From an uncultured Arenicella sp. (GTDB lineage Bacteria; Pseudomonadota; Gammaproteobacteria; Arenicellales; Arenicellaceae), in contig CALIVT010000003.1 of assembly GCA_938048185.1 (NCBI GenBank), forward strand, positions 19,965-83,964: DNA of 64,000 bases, in the 5' to 3' direction. The notes beneath the pieces are model-generated. The model was given only the letters and a program-made list of their open reading frames with translations. It searched no databases and was not told the DNA's origin. Shown here in pieces: positions 1-8,287 of the stretch. Each line of letters starts with the position of its first letter. Within the stretch, counting starts at the first letter, position 1. The position numbers were made by a program, and so were the translations under genes.

Positions 1-214
1 TAGGTTTGAAGACCTTTTTCGGCGGTTTGGCATTACTTTTTTCCTCTTCGGCCTTTTTTTCGGATCGTGCTCGCGTGTTCGCAGACTCGTCGGACTTGTT
101 CTGCTCGCCCGCACTTGTCTCGCTGCGCTCAGTAGCGCTATCAGTTTGGCCAATGGCAACTATCGACAACGAAAAAGCAAGCACGGACACACAAAGGGCT
201 AATGATAATTTCAT
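1..214 (-). CDS. Secreted hydrophilic protein, N-terminal part (runs off the left edge)
   Basis: The reading frame opens with ATG at 214 and continues past position 1, so only about 71 residues are visible. They begin with a clear signal peptide (MKLSLALCVSVLAFSLSIVA) followed by a very polar stretch rich in Ser, Glu, Lys and Ala that ends in a basic KPPKK segment. The start lies one base after the stop of the PEGA/SUMF1 gene, so it is very probably the next gene of the same operon. The product should be exported to the periplasm or anchored outside the inner membrane. The fold and function lie beyond the window; I do not recognise the family. Confidence 0.75.
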   Translation of the reverse strand, partial: MKLSLALCVSVLAFSLSIVAIGQTDSATERSETSAGEQNKSDESANTRARSEKKAEEEKSNAKPPKKVFKP

Positions 215-215
215 G

Positions 216-2366
216 TTATTTCTTCTTATTCAATCCAGCATAGCGCGCAATGCGAAAACCTATGTCATGCTTACCCTTGGCGGAATAGTCTCGGTAGGCC
301 AAACGTAACTGCGGCAAATGACCCTTAGCCCAACTCGCGCCACGAACCACATGGAATTCGCCAATGTCTGGGCCAATCGGGTCGCGCAGCGCTCGCGAGC
401 CCTTTAACTCACTGTTGCCTTTAGAGCTATACCAGTCGTTGACCCACTCCGAGGCGTTACCACCAATGTCAAACAAACCGTGATGGTTCGCGCCAAAGCG
501 GCCAACCGGCGACGGGCCTTTATAACCATCATCGTAGTCGCTAAGTGTAAACGCGAGTATGTCGGCTGCCTTTTTATCAGCAAAATTGCCAACTCGTTTA
601 TTCGCCGCAATTGTTTTGGAATTACCCCAAGGATACGTCATGGTGGCGCCATCTTTATTACGCGCTAACCAAGCCCATTCAACCTCAGTTAGCAGACGAT
701 AGCCATTTGCGTTCTTTATATTGCCAGAAATAAAACCTTTAGTGGTCTTATAAAATGGATCAAGCCCTTCTTTCTTGCTCAACCAATTACAGTAGCGTGC
801 CGCATCTTGCCAACTGATATTTACCACTGGTGCTTTTTGGGCGTCTAGACTCTTAGCTTTATAATTCCCGGAATTATGCGAACCCCTAAAAGCTCGAAAT
901 TGCTTGTTAGTCGTTTCGTGCAACGCCACATAGAACGGTTTGGTAAGCTCAGCTTGATACACAACCTCGTTCGCGCGCCGACCATCCTCTCTACGCGATG
1001 ACCCGAGCGCTACCGAACCAAGCTGTTTAAACAGCTTCATCTGGTGGCCCGCGTTATTAGTGTATGTGTCGGGCACCTGAGCCCAATAATGTTGCTCTTC
1101 AGTAAGCAAGCTAACACTGATAATTTGAGTATTTCGGCGCGACGGAATGATGTCATTATTTTGAGTAACGTAACCCGGTTTGCGCACGCTGATCTGATGC
1201 GGCAAAGTGTTTAAATTTAGGGTTTGACTGCCGCGTCCGCGTGCCACACCATCGACGTAAACTTGTGCGTCACTCGGTGACACACTGATGCGTACAGGAA
1301 TAATATCCGCACTTAGGCTGACCGATTTTTCCACCGCCTGCTCGGGTTCTAAGTTTAAGGTTTGTTCCGCAAGCTCAAAGCCCGCCTTATATATCTGCAC
1401 CTGCTGTTGCGTGTTCGGCGCGACACTCAATTTCATCGGTGTAACACCACGAAACTCATTATTCAAAATAACCGCAGCGCCAACTGGGGTCGAACTTAAA
1501 TTCAATTCGCCGTCGGCCGGAATAAGCTCGATGGTGGGAATGGTCAAGTTTTCACCCGCAACCACGCCGATTTCTTGAGTGAAGGTTTTAAATTTATCCG
1601 CCTGTAAGCTGAGCTGACGAGTACCTTCTTCGACTTTCAGCAGCAAAGGTGTGACGCCAACGTCTACACCGTCAATGGCTACGCTTGCGCCCGCCGGTTG
1701 CGAGCTAACCTGGTATTCCGCCCATGCGGGCTGCAAGGTCAACGTTACACTCTGCGTCTCGCCCCGACCCTTTACCAACAGGCTTTGTGAAATAGGTCGA
1801 TAGAGGGGCGCGTCGATGGTAATTTGACGTTTACCCGCAGCAATATTTTGAATCGTACCCGGCAGTGTCGCAAACGCAACACCGTCTATCAGAACATCAG
1901 CCTTAAGTGATTCGCCACCCTGATTACTAATTTTGATCTCTAAGTTACCCGGTAAGCGCGTTAACTCGATTTCAAACTGTTGATGACGCTCGGAGCCAAC
2001 TTGCAAGCTTTGATCTACTGGCGTAAACCCGTCGGCAGCAAGTCGCACACGGTGCTCTCCGGGCAACAACAGCACACGATTCCCAAGCGGCAGCTTGAGC
2101 ATCGTGTCGATATTGATCTCGGCCGATTGTGCGAAAAATTTTGCAGGGTCACTTAAATCTACTTTAATCGCACGCACTTCGATACTGCGTGCAAAGGTTA
2201 TAAACCCGATAAATAAAAGACTCAGAAGCGCAATAAAAAATAACCCAAAATGTGCGGCTGTTAATTTAAAGCGGGTAACGGCAATCTCGCCCGTTGGTGC
2301 TTGAAACTCGGCGGCACTAATCTGTGCGTTGTTTAAGGCACTATTATTGTTAATCGGCTGATTCAT
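216..2366 (-). CDS. Membrane-anchored PEGA-repeat protein with C-terminal SUMF1/FGE-fold domain
   Basis: The product has about 716 residues. A short cytoplasmic N-terminus is followed by one membrane helix (about residues 38-59), then a long periplasmic part with several PEGA-like beta repeats (about 75-430; motifs such as VLIDGVAFATLPG, VAIDGVDVGVTPL, VYVDGVARGRG). The C-terminus (about 440-710) is a formylglycine-generating-enzyme/SUMF1 fold with the recognisable ETTNKQF, PVVNISWQDAARYCNWLS, RLLTEVEWAW, GNASEWVNDWY and GFRIAR segments. The paired catalytic cysteines of true FGE enzymes, expected just after the RGASW motif, are absent. The domain is therefore probably a binding or structural module. 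The ATG at 2366, one base after the upstream stop, was preferred to an in-frame GTG at 2390 that would overlap the upstream gene. Confidence 0.88.
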   Translation of the reverse strand: MNQPINNNSALNNAQISAAEFQAPTGEIAVTRFKLTAAHFGLFFIALLSLLFIGFITFARSIEVRAIKVDLSDPAKFFAQSAEINIDTMLKLPLGNRVLLLPGEHRVRLAADGFTPVDQSLQVGSERHQQFEIELTRLPGNLEIKISNQGGESLKADVLIDGVAFATLPGTIQNIAAGKRQITIDAPLYRPISQSLLVKGRGETQSVTLTLQPAWAEYQVSSQPAGASVAIDGVDVGVTPLLLKVEEGTRQLSLQADKFKTFTQEIGVVAGENLTIPTIELIPADGELNLSSTPVGAAVILNNEFRGVTPMKLSVAPNTQQQVQIYKAGFELAEQTLNLEPEQAVEKSVSLSADIIPVRISVSPSDAQVYVDGVARGRGSQTLNLNTLPHQISVRKPGYVTQNNDIIPSRRNTQIISVSLLTEEQHYWAQVPDTYTNNAGHQMKLFKQLGSVALGSSRREDGRRANEVVYQAELTKPFYVALHETTNKQFRAFRGSHNSGNYKAKSLDAQKAPVVNISWQDAARYCNWLSKKEGLDPFYKTTKGFISGNIKNANGYRLLTEVEWAWLARNKDGATMTYPWGNSKTIAANKRVGNFADKKAADILAFTLSDYDDGYKGPSPVGRFGANHHGLFDIGGNASEWVNDWYSSKGNSELKGSRALRDPIGPDIGEFHVVRGASWAKGHLPQLRLAYRDYSAKGKHDIGFRIARYAGLNKKK

Positions 2367-2367
2367 A

Positions 2368-4011
2368 CTAATTGGTCGCAACTCCGGCACTGACTACCGG
2401 CGTAGTACAAGCAATACTAAAGCTTTGAACATCCTCGCCGTTGGCACGCAATTCAATTTCCTTGCGCTCATCTCTATAACCCAAACGCTTACCACTGACG
2501 ACATATCGCCCTGGCTTAAGCGCCAACTTCTTACTACTGAACTTACCAAGATTAATCCGCTTTGACCCGGCCTTGACTAAACTTACATCGGTAAGCTGGT
2601 TCGAACTAAAACTAACCTTAATTGTGCTGTCGAGCTGTTTGAGCGAGGCCTCTAACTGTGCAACTTGACGACTGAGGACCTTGCCTTTTACCTTAATCGC
2701 GCGTGCATCGGCCAATACCTTCTCGGCACGCGCTCGTTGGGTGGCGCGGCTGAGCGCTAGTGGGTCCGCGAGCACATCCACAATTGATTGATTCAGCTCT
2801 TTACGAGCCTCGCTGCGAATTTTACCGAGCTTCGCGCCAACTTGGTTTGGGTCGCGCTGCAAAACGGCTTGATAAGTGCTTAGCGCGCTGGCCCACTCCT
2901 CCGTTTGCTCTAAATTTTTCGCGTTGCTAATCAGCGAGCTTAACGACGAGCGCTTATCGGACGCAAGTGATTGGCGATAGGCTGAATTCGCGGTAGTGTC
3001 ATTCGGCCTAATTTTAAGCGCTTGCGAAAACCCAGATTTTGCGGCGCCGTAACGCCCAGCAAATAAAGAGTTAAAGCCGATGCTCATTGCATCTCGATAT
3101 TTCTTATCGGCGATAAGCTCGGCAACGCGTTGCGCACCACGCTTTGCTTGCTCAGTACGTGGATCTAGCGCTAGCGCCTGTTGATATTTTTGATCCGCTA
3201 GCGTTAAGTTCTCTAGTTTATCGGTGTTTGCGAAGGCCTGTTCGTCTATGTCTGCCGTCCTAAGCAAATCGAGCACTTGATTCAGCGTGTTAGCTCGATC
3301 AATACCTCGTAGCGCCGGAATATGATTTTGATCTAGCGTCAGTGCCTCTTGGAATTTTTCGCGCGCCAATTCAGTTTTACCCTGCTCAATCGCTTGCAAG
3401 CCTTGCGTAACAAGGCTTTTTAGCACGCTCGGAATGAGGGCATCTAGGCTCTGCATTTGATCAAGCGCGGCTTGATAGGTTTTTACCGCGTTTACAAAAT
3501 CTTTACGCTTATAAAATTCATCTCCTTCAGCGGCTTGCTGCAACGCAAGACTATAACCTTCGGCGCCCCAGTCGCTTACGTTTCGGCCTTCAAGCTCCTT
3601 TTTTACTTTCAACAAGTCGGCTAAAATATCTTGCGAATCAGTGCGCGCCTGTTTGCGCCGGCTCTCATCCCATGGTGCAGCTTCATCGTCATCGCTAACA
3701 ACACTTTGTCCTACGCTGGTGCTTCCTTGAGATGAAACAACGGTGTTTTTATTCGGCGTGTTGGGTGCTGGCGTAAGCAGTACAAACAGCAATGCAGCAA
3801 GGCCTAGCAAGCCGAAGACGCATAACATTAGGTTAAACTGTGAGTACCACCAAGGCGCGTCGGCGCGTGCGAGCAACAAAGAACCCGAGCCGCTCGATGT
3901 GTCGCTGCGCGAAAAGGCGGCATTTGTTGGCGCGGCGTTGCCAGCCGCCGGGGCGACAAAGTCGCTGGCTTCGATGGCCTGCTTGCCATCGATATCATTC
4001 GAGTCAACCAT
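2368..4011 (-). CDS. TPR-repeat inner-membrane protein with C-terminal PEGA-like domain
   Basis: The 547-residue product has a polar cytoplasmic N-terminus (1-55) and a single membrane helix (about 57-80, LMLCVFGLLGLAALLFVLL). A long helical periplasmic part carries tetratricopeptide-like repeats (about 140-370; repeated patterns such as AEGDEFYKRKDFVNAVKTYQAAL and ALALDPRTEQAKRGAQRV). A charged helical linker follows, and the last 90 residues form a beta-rich PEGA-like module ending in a Cys-containing tail. TPR arrays usually serve as protein-interaction scaffolds. It sits three bases after the lipoprotein gene and two before the PEGA/SUMF1 gene, so the three are almost certainly co-translated and may form one complex. 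The exact role is unknown. Confidence 0.85.
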   Translation of the reverse strand: MVDSNDIDGKQAIEASDFVAPAAGNAAPTNAAFSRSDTSSGSGSLLLARADAPWWYSQFNLMLCVFGLLGLAALLFVLLTPAPNTPNKNTVVSSQGSTSVGQSVVSDDDEAAPWDESRRKQARTDSQDILADLLKVKKELEGRNVSDWGAEGYSLALQQAAEGDEFYKRKDFVNAVKTYQAALDQMQSLDALIPSVLKSLVTQGLQAIEQGKTELAREKFQEALTLDQNHIPALRGIDRANTLNQVLDLLRTADIDEQAFANTDKLENLTLADQKYQQALALDPRTEQAKRGAQRVAELIADKKYRDAMSIGFNSLFAGRYGAAKSGFSQALKIRPNDTTANSAYRQSLASDKRSSLSSLISNAKNLEQTEEWASALSTYQAVLQRDPNQVGAKLGKIRSEARKELNQSIVDVLADPLALSRATQRARAEKVLADARAIKVKGKVLSRQVAQLEASLKQLDSTIKVSFSSNQLTDVSLVKAGSKRINLGKFSSKKLALKPGRYVVSGKRLGYRDERKEIELRANGEDVQSFSIACTTPVVSAGVATN

Positions 4012-4014
4012 CAG

Positions 4015-5334
4015 CTACAGCTCGTCTAACTCTGATTGAGCAGGCACACGGGTTACTGCTTGAGTATTTGAAGAATTGGTTTTCAGAGTAGACCTTTCAG
4101 TCGCTCTCGAGTCAGTGCTTTGCGATTCTGCTTCGCCTGAAGAATCGCTGTCACCTTCCTCCAAACGAAACATTTCCGATAGGATACGCCGCCATTCTTG
4201 GTATTGATCGTCTACGGTACCACTTAAGGTAATACTTCTGTCTTGCAGATCTACAATGCTTGGCTCTAGTTCGGTTTCAAGCGACGCTGATAACTCGCGT
4301 AACGTCGAGCTATGCGACAGCGCTTCTTCACTTTTTAAGAAGCTATTAGCGAACACGCGCGCGCCGCCAATAATACCAATATGACCCGCGCCCCGCGTTG
4401 TACGGCTATTACCGTTAGTCGCGGCGGCGATGCCACCGGCTATGGCGGCAACGCCGGCGATTTTCTCGCGCCTTGCTTGCTCTTTTAATTGACGGGCATA
4501 CAGCACTTCTTTATAGCTCAGCTTACGCCACTCTTGATACGGGCCTTCCATTTTTCGATTAAAGGCTCGGTAGTAATCTTGTACCACGTCGAGGAATAGA
4601 TCGTTTCGAGAACGAATTCTATCAACGCGTTGCATCATCGGGTCACTGCTGGCCGGTACGCGAAGCAATGAAAGCTGACCCTGTTCGTCGGTACTAACAA
4701 ACTCGTTAAATGCGTCCGGCACAAAATCGCGCGCAAATAATACTTTCGAGATACTACGAATTTCAACAATTTGCTCATCACTTAAATTCGCACGATAGTT
4801 AAACAGATCGTTTGCAATTTCGTTGAACGTCGCTTGAAAAGGGTCGCCAGGCAAATTGACTTCGGGGTTGTACGCATAGGCACTGGCGCGCTGCTCGTAC
4901 TCCTTTGCGAACCATTCGGTGCCACTCGCATCGTTCGCGCGGACAAGTAATTTAACAACTTCACCATTGGATTCAATCAACGTACCACTAACGGTAACAT
5001 CCATTCCAAGGCGCTCGCCAGGAAGCACACGCACCAAGCCCCAGGCGTTACTGGTTTCCAGAGTTTTCTTTAATTGGTTAGTAAACCAAACCGACTCGCT
5101 TTGGCGCACATTGGAGTAGTCAACTTGGTCTGAATCTAAATCAACTAAACCCGGATCAAAAAGCACAACACCCACGTCGAGAAACAACTGTTCATCGATC
5201 AACTGCTCTTGGCTTTCACTGACTCGTTCAATCGATACCTGTTTGGTCTCGTGGTACTCGAAGGTCGTGCACGCACCAAGCAACGCAGTACACAATATGA
5301 CAGCCGCTCGTAGGTAATAATTCAAGTGCGCCAC
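4015..5334 (-). CDS. Lipoprotein of unknown function in the PEGA/TPR operon
   Basis: The 439-residue product starts with a lipoprotein signal peptide whose lipobox LLGAC places the lipidated Cys at about residue 22. The mature part has a mixed alpha/beta region up to about residue 280, a basic coiled segment, a short Gly/Ala-rich patch (AIAGGIAAATNG), and a region with SITLSGTVDDQYQEWRRIL. The last 50 residues are a Ser/Thr/Glu-rich disordered tail. The start is a GTG placed directly after the stop codon of the upstream lipoprotein gene (TAG-GTG), which suggests translational coupling. I do not recognise a named family; its neighbours make an envelope scaffold role likely. Confidence 0.8.
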   Translation of the reverse strand: MAHLNYYLRAAVILCTALLGACTTFEYHETKQVSIERVSESQEQLIDEQLFLDVGVVLFDPGLVDLDSDQVDYSNVRQSESVWFTNQLKKTLETSNAWGLVRVLPGERLGMDVTVSGTLIESNGEVVKLLVRANDASGTEWFAKEYEQRASAYAYNPEVNLPGDPFQATFNEIANDLFNYRANLSDEQIVEIRSISKVLFARDFVPDAFNEFVSTDEQGQLSLLRVPASSDPMMQRVDRIRSRNDLFLDVVQDYYRAFNRKMEGPYQEWRKLSYKEVLYARQLKEQARREKIAGVAAIAGGIAAATNGNSRTTRGAGHIGIIGGARVFANSFLKSEEALSHSSTLRELSASLETELEPSIVDLQDRSITLSGTVDDQYQEWRRILSEMFRLEEGDSDSSGEAESQSTDSRATERSTLKTNSSNTQAVTRVPAQSELDEL

Positions 5335-6393
5335 CTATTGCTTTTTGTAGTTGTAATATTCCTCCCAAAGCTTCTTTTTCAGCTCAGGGTCGGTTTCATT
5401 TTCAGCAGCTTCACGAATTTGGCGGGCAACGATATCGTCATTCTTTCTTAAATCAGCTAAATCGGGCGCGTCATCTTGTTTTTGATTCTCGTCAGCTTGT
5501 TGCTGTGATTTGGATTCGCCTTCACGCGCTACACCACTGTCAGCACTCTGACCACCCGCGCTCTGCGAGTCAGATGAACTGCTAGACGCGCCTTGCTCGC
5601 CTTGTTGTTGACCGCTTGCAGACGGTTTACGTTGACCCTTGGCAACGCCATCTTCTGTCTCGTCGTACTCATCAAAAGCGCCTTCGTTATCAAAGTCACC
5701 GCTGCCGCCAGCATCACCTTCTTCGTTGGCGCGCCCCTCAGCATACTCTTGCTCACGTTCGATTTCTTCGTCGAAATCGCCCAGGGTTTCGTCTAATTCT
5801 TTCTCGAGTTCTTCCAATTCTTTCTCGCTCAAGCCGCCTTTATCTTCAAACGAAGGCTCTTCAAACTCTCCCTTAGCCGTAGCGTCAGTTTTAGGCTCTT
5901 CAAAACTCACATCGTTTTCGCCAGCGTTTGCACTGCCACCGTCATCACCCTCTTCTTCCCAGCCTTCAGGAACATCACCTTGTGCGCCGTCTTTGCCCTC
6001 GCCTTTTTCGCCGTCGCCGTCGCCCTCTCCCTTGCCTTTACCTTCTTCGCCTTCTTCGCCTTCTTCACCTTTAGTGTCACCGCTCTCACCACTGCTACCT
6101 GATGACGGTTTTCCCGGAGGTGTCGGTGGGGTTGGTAAGCCGGGCGGGGTTGGCGCGCCTGCGCCACCGCCCCCAACAGGCGGTACAGGCAATGGCAGTG
6201 ATGGCCCACTGGGACCGCCACCACCGGACGGCCCAATAGGTTGTGCGCATGCAGTTACAAGGGCGATAGCACCCAGGAGCAACGCTAACTTTAGAGCAGG
6301 CACCGGGCGCAGCCCGCTTGGTGCGACGGTGCTCTGGACTATGCCCTCTTTGATAATACTCATATTACTTGTCACGTTACATCCCAATTTCAT
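5335..6393 (-). CDS. Acidic low-complexity lipoprotein
   Basis: The product is 352 residues with an N-terminal hydrophobic segment ending in a lipobox (ALVTAC, Cys near residue 50). A Gly/Pro-rich stretch is followed by a very acidic Gly/Glu/Lys/Asp repeat region (about 95-230) and a Ser/Gln-rich region. The C-terminus is a short ordered-looking helix (DDIVARQIREAAENETDPELKKKLWEEYYNYKK, given here only as its start and end residues 315-352). The N-region before the hydrophobic core is unusually long; a second ATG at 6363 (residue 11) may be the true start. It abuts the following lipoprotein gene without a gap and lies 30 bases after the TPR/TonB-C-like gene. An extended, disordered spacer with a conserved C-terminal docking helix is a reasonable inference. 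Confidence 0.78.
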   Translation of the reverse strand: MKLGCNVTSNMSIIKEGIVQSTVAPSGLRPVPALKLALLLGAIALVTACAQPIGPSGGGGPSGPSLPLPVPPVGGGGAGAPTPPGLPTPPTPPGKPSSGSSGESGDTKGEEGEEGEEGKGKGEGDGDGEKGEGKDGAQGDVPEGWEEEGDDGGSANAGENDVSFEEPKTDATAKGEFEEPSFEDKGGLSEKELEELEKELDETLGDFDEEIEREQEYAEGRANEEGDAGGSGDFDNEGAFDEYDETEDGVAKGQRKPSASGQQQGEQGASSSSSDSQSAGGQSADSGVAREGESKSQQQADENQKQDDAPDLADLRKNDDIVARQIREAAENETDPELKKKLWEEYYNYKKQ

Positions 6394-6423
6394 TTCGCTA
6401 TGGCTGTGCTTCTCAGAGCCAAG

Positions 6424-8124
6424 CTAGCCGGTATTTTTGCTTGAATTACCGCCACGAACTTTGATTTTTATATCTTGTTGGTGGCCGAAGCTTCTGACTA
6501 ACTTACCACTATCTATAATCGGGCGAAACTTCATTTGCCGTGCAATCCTCTTCGCTCGAGATAATGACCAGCCCTTGGTGCCATCTGACGCCTCTCTTTG
6601 TATGCTTTTAACATTGCCATCGGTGTCAATATCAAAGGTAAGTGGCACTAATTGAAATTCGTCGTTCGAGCCAAATGTCTCAGCGCTTGCACGTGTGTCC
6701 GGGCGCTTGTTAGCAAATCTAAACGCGGGCAACAATTGTGGCTGTTCAAAACTAGCGATTAAGGGATGGCCCAGCGGCAATGCATCCGACGCATCCCATG
6801 CTTGTTCATAGTAGCGTATCGCGCTGACTCTTCGACCGAAAAGTATATTCAGGTCACCTAAATTCAGTAAAGCTTGCACCCTGTGCTCTTGTTCATTTTC
6901 TTTTTCAGCTTTAGCAAGGTATTCCCTTAAGTATCGTTCACTGGTACTGAAAGAGCCGCCTAGTGAGGTGCTAGACTTAGCGCGTTGATCGAGCTCTAGA
7001 AATGAACGTTGACGAGTCGTCTCTTGACTACGCGAGCGATCAACCTCTGCCTGGATACGGCTTTTCAAAAAATGTGAGTAAGCAAGCTCGCCGTAGGGCA
7101 TAAATAATTCAGCCAACGGCCGGTCACCGTAACGATTAACGGCCAGCCTAAAGTAGAGGGTTGCCTTACTTAGGTTGGATAAATTGTAGTCAGTGACAAC
7201 GGGATTTTCTAAATACAGATCAAGAAAATGGTTCCCAAGACGCACCACCATATCAAATGAATAGTCATCCGCTTGCTCAGGAATTTTCTTCTCAAGCCAA
7301 ATAATTCGGCGTAAATTGCCTTCTAATTCTTCAGTATTTTTAAGCGCTAAATTCATTTCAAATAAGGCGCGCAGCACTGGCCGTTGCTCAATACTATTAA
7401 CGCCGTTGTTCACCTTGGCGATGTGCAGAGCATTAACCAACATTTTACGTGCTTCATCGAGTCGGCCCGCTTGTTTGAGCAATGTACCGTAACTTAGATA
7501 AACCTCACCTAGGGCTTCGCTAAACGCTTCTTCGGTTTCTAGCAGCTTGCGCACTTGCTGGAACTGACGCTCAAGCGCATCACGCAATTCCGGGCTTAAG
7601 TCAATAACCGGCCTTGTAGGAATGCCCCTAGTGGCCTGCACATTCTCGTTGCTAGCAGCGAGTTCGGGGTCTAACTCGGCGTTAGATTCAGTGCTCTCGG
7701 GATTAAACTCGGCACCAACGTCTTGGTTTTCGTTTGGTGCTTGTTGGGCCTGTAATTTTTGCCGCTCGCTAGCCGCCTGAATATCAAGCGTTGGCGGCGC
7801 TGCTGTTTCAGCCTGCGTGCTTTCACTTATCGCTGTGTCTCTTTCTTTTTCGCGAGCCACAGCGCTTTGGTTTTCGCCAGCCGCAGCGCTTTGGTTTAGG
7901 TCCCAACCTGTCGCGTTTTTAGCGTCGGCGATTGACTCACTTTGGTCTTGAGCAATACCTGTTTGATGGCCAGCGAAAAAGAGAGCAAGAAGCAGCAGCG
8001 ATTTTCGGCAACTGTTGGCCCGCACACCCGCCCCCTCGTAACCAGGATTGGCACGCGGATTGGCTTCGCGAAACGCCATTGCATGGATGCGTTTAAGCAA
8101 CAAATCGGAAGTTTGGTCAGACAT
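6424..8124 (-). CDS. Periplasmic TPR protein with TonB-C-like terminal domain
   Basis: The 566-residue product has a long basic N-region and a hydrophobic export signal (KSLLLLALFFAGHQTGIAQ). A Glu/Gln/Ala-rich linker (about 60-165) leads to a helical domain with TPR-like repeats (about 175-460; for example LYLSYGTLLKQ-type helices and ALLNLGDLNILFGRR). The last 80 residues (PLTFDIDTDGNVKSIQ...RQMKFRPIIDSGKLV) resemble the TonB C-terminal fold, in which the pattern of a Val/Asp-Gly strand followed by an FRP segment is typical. It is the first gene of the leftward operon, downstream of a 160-base gap that holds the strong hairpin at 8214-8259. TonB-C folds often bind outer-membrane or lipoprotein partners; the partner here is not known. 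Confidence 0.8.
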   Translation of the reverse strand: MSDQTSDLLLKRIHAMAFREANPRANPGYEGAGVRANSCRKSLLLLALFFAGHQTGIAQDQSESIADAKNATGWDLNQSAAAGENQSAVAREKERDTAISESTQAETAAPPTLDIQAASERQKLQAQQAPNENQDVGAEFNPESTESNAELDPELAASNENVQATRGIPTRPVIDLSPELRDALERQFQQVRKLLETEEAFSEALGEVYLSYGTLLKQAGRLDEARKMLVNALHIAKVNNGVNSIEQRPVLRALFEMNLALKNTEELEGNLRRIIWLEKKIPEQADDYSFDMVVRLGNHFLDLYLENPVVTDYNLSNLSKATLYFRLAVNRYGDRPLAELFMPYGELAYSHFLKSRIQAEVDRSRSQETTRQRSFLELDQRAKSSTSLGGSFSTSERYLREYLAKAEKENEQEHRVQALLNLGDLNILFGRRVSAIRYYEQAWDASDALPLGHPLIASFEQPQLLPAFRFANKRPDTRASAETFGSNDEFQLVPLTFDIDTDGNVKSIQREASDGTKGWSLSRAKRIARQMKFRPIIDSGKLVRSFGHQQDIKIKVRGGNSSKNTG

Positions 8125-8213
8125 TAAATCGGCACGCTCTAAAAGTTCGTTTCTATAACCTTAGTACTGACCGTGTCACAAATAGTTTCACCATTACAGA
8201 ATGTTAACCTTCA

Positions 8214-8259
8214 TGCCGATAAATCAATAGAAATCAGTCTTTCTATTGATTTATCGGCA
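8214..8259. repeat. Perfect 20-bp inverted repeat (hairpin) between murB and the envelope operon
   Basis: The left arm TGCCGATAAATCAATAGAAA (8214-8233) and its exact reverse complement (8240-8259) flank a six-base spacer TCAGTC. It lies 28 bases past the murB stop and about 90 bases before the start of the TPR/TonB-C gene. There is no T-run after either arm, so a standard intrinsic terminator is not well supported. It could be a transcript-stabilising or terminating hairpin, an operator, or the remains of a small mobile repeat. Confidence 0.85.
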
Positions 8260-8287
8260 GGCTTGCTAGCGTCGCCCAATTAAGGGC

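Noticed and set aside
5639..6427. 262-codon plus-strand frame opposite the acidic lipoprotein gene
   Set aside because: It is antisense to a low-complexity gene; its Ser/Pro-rich translation is a by-product of the Gly/Glu codons on the other strand, and there is no ribosome-binding site.
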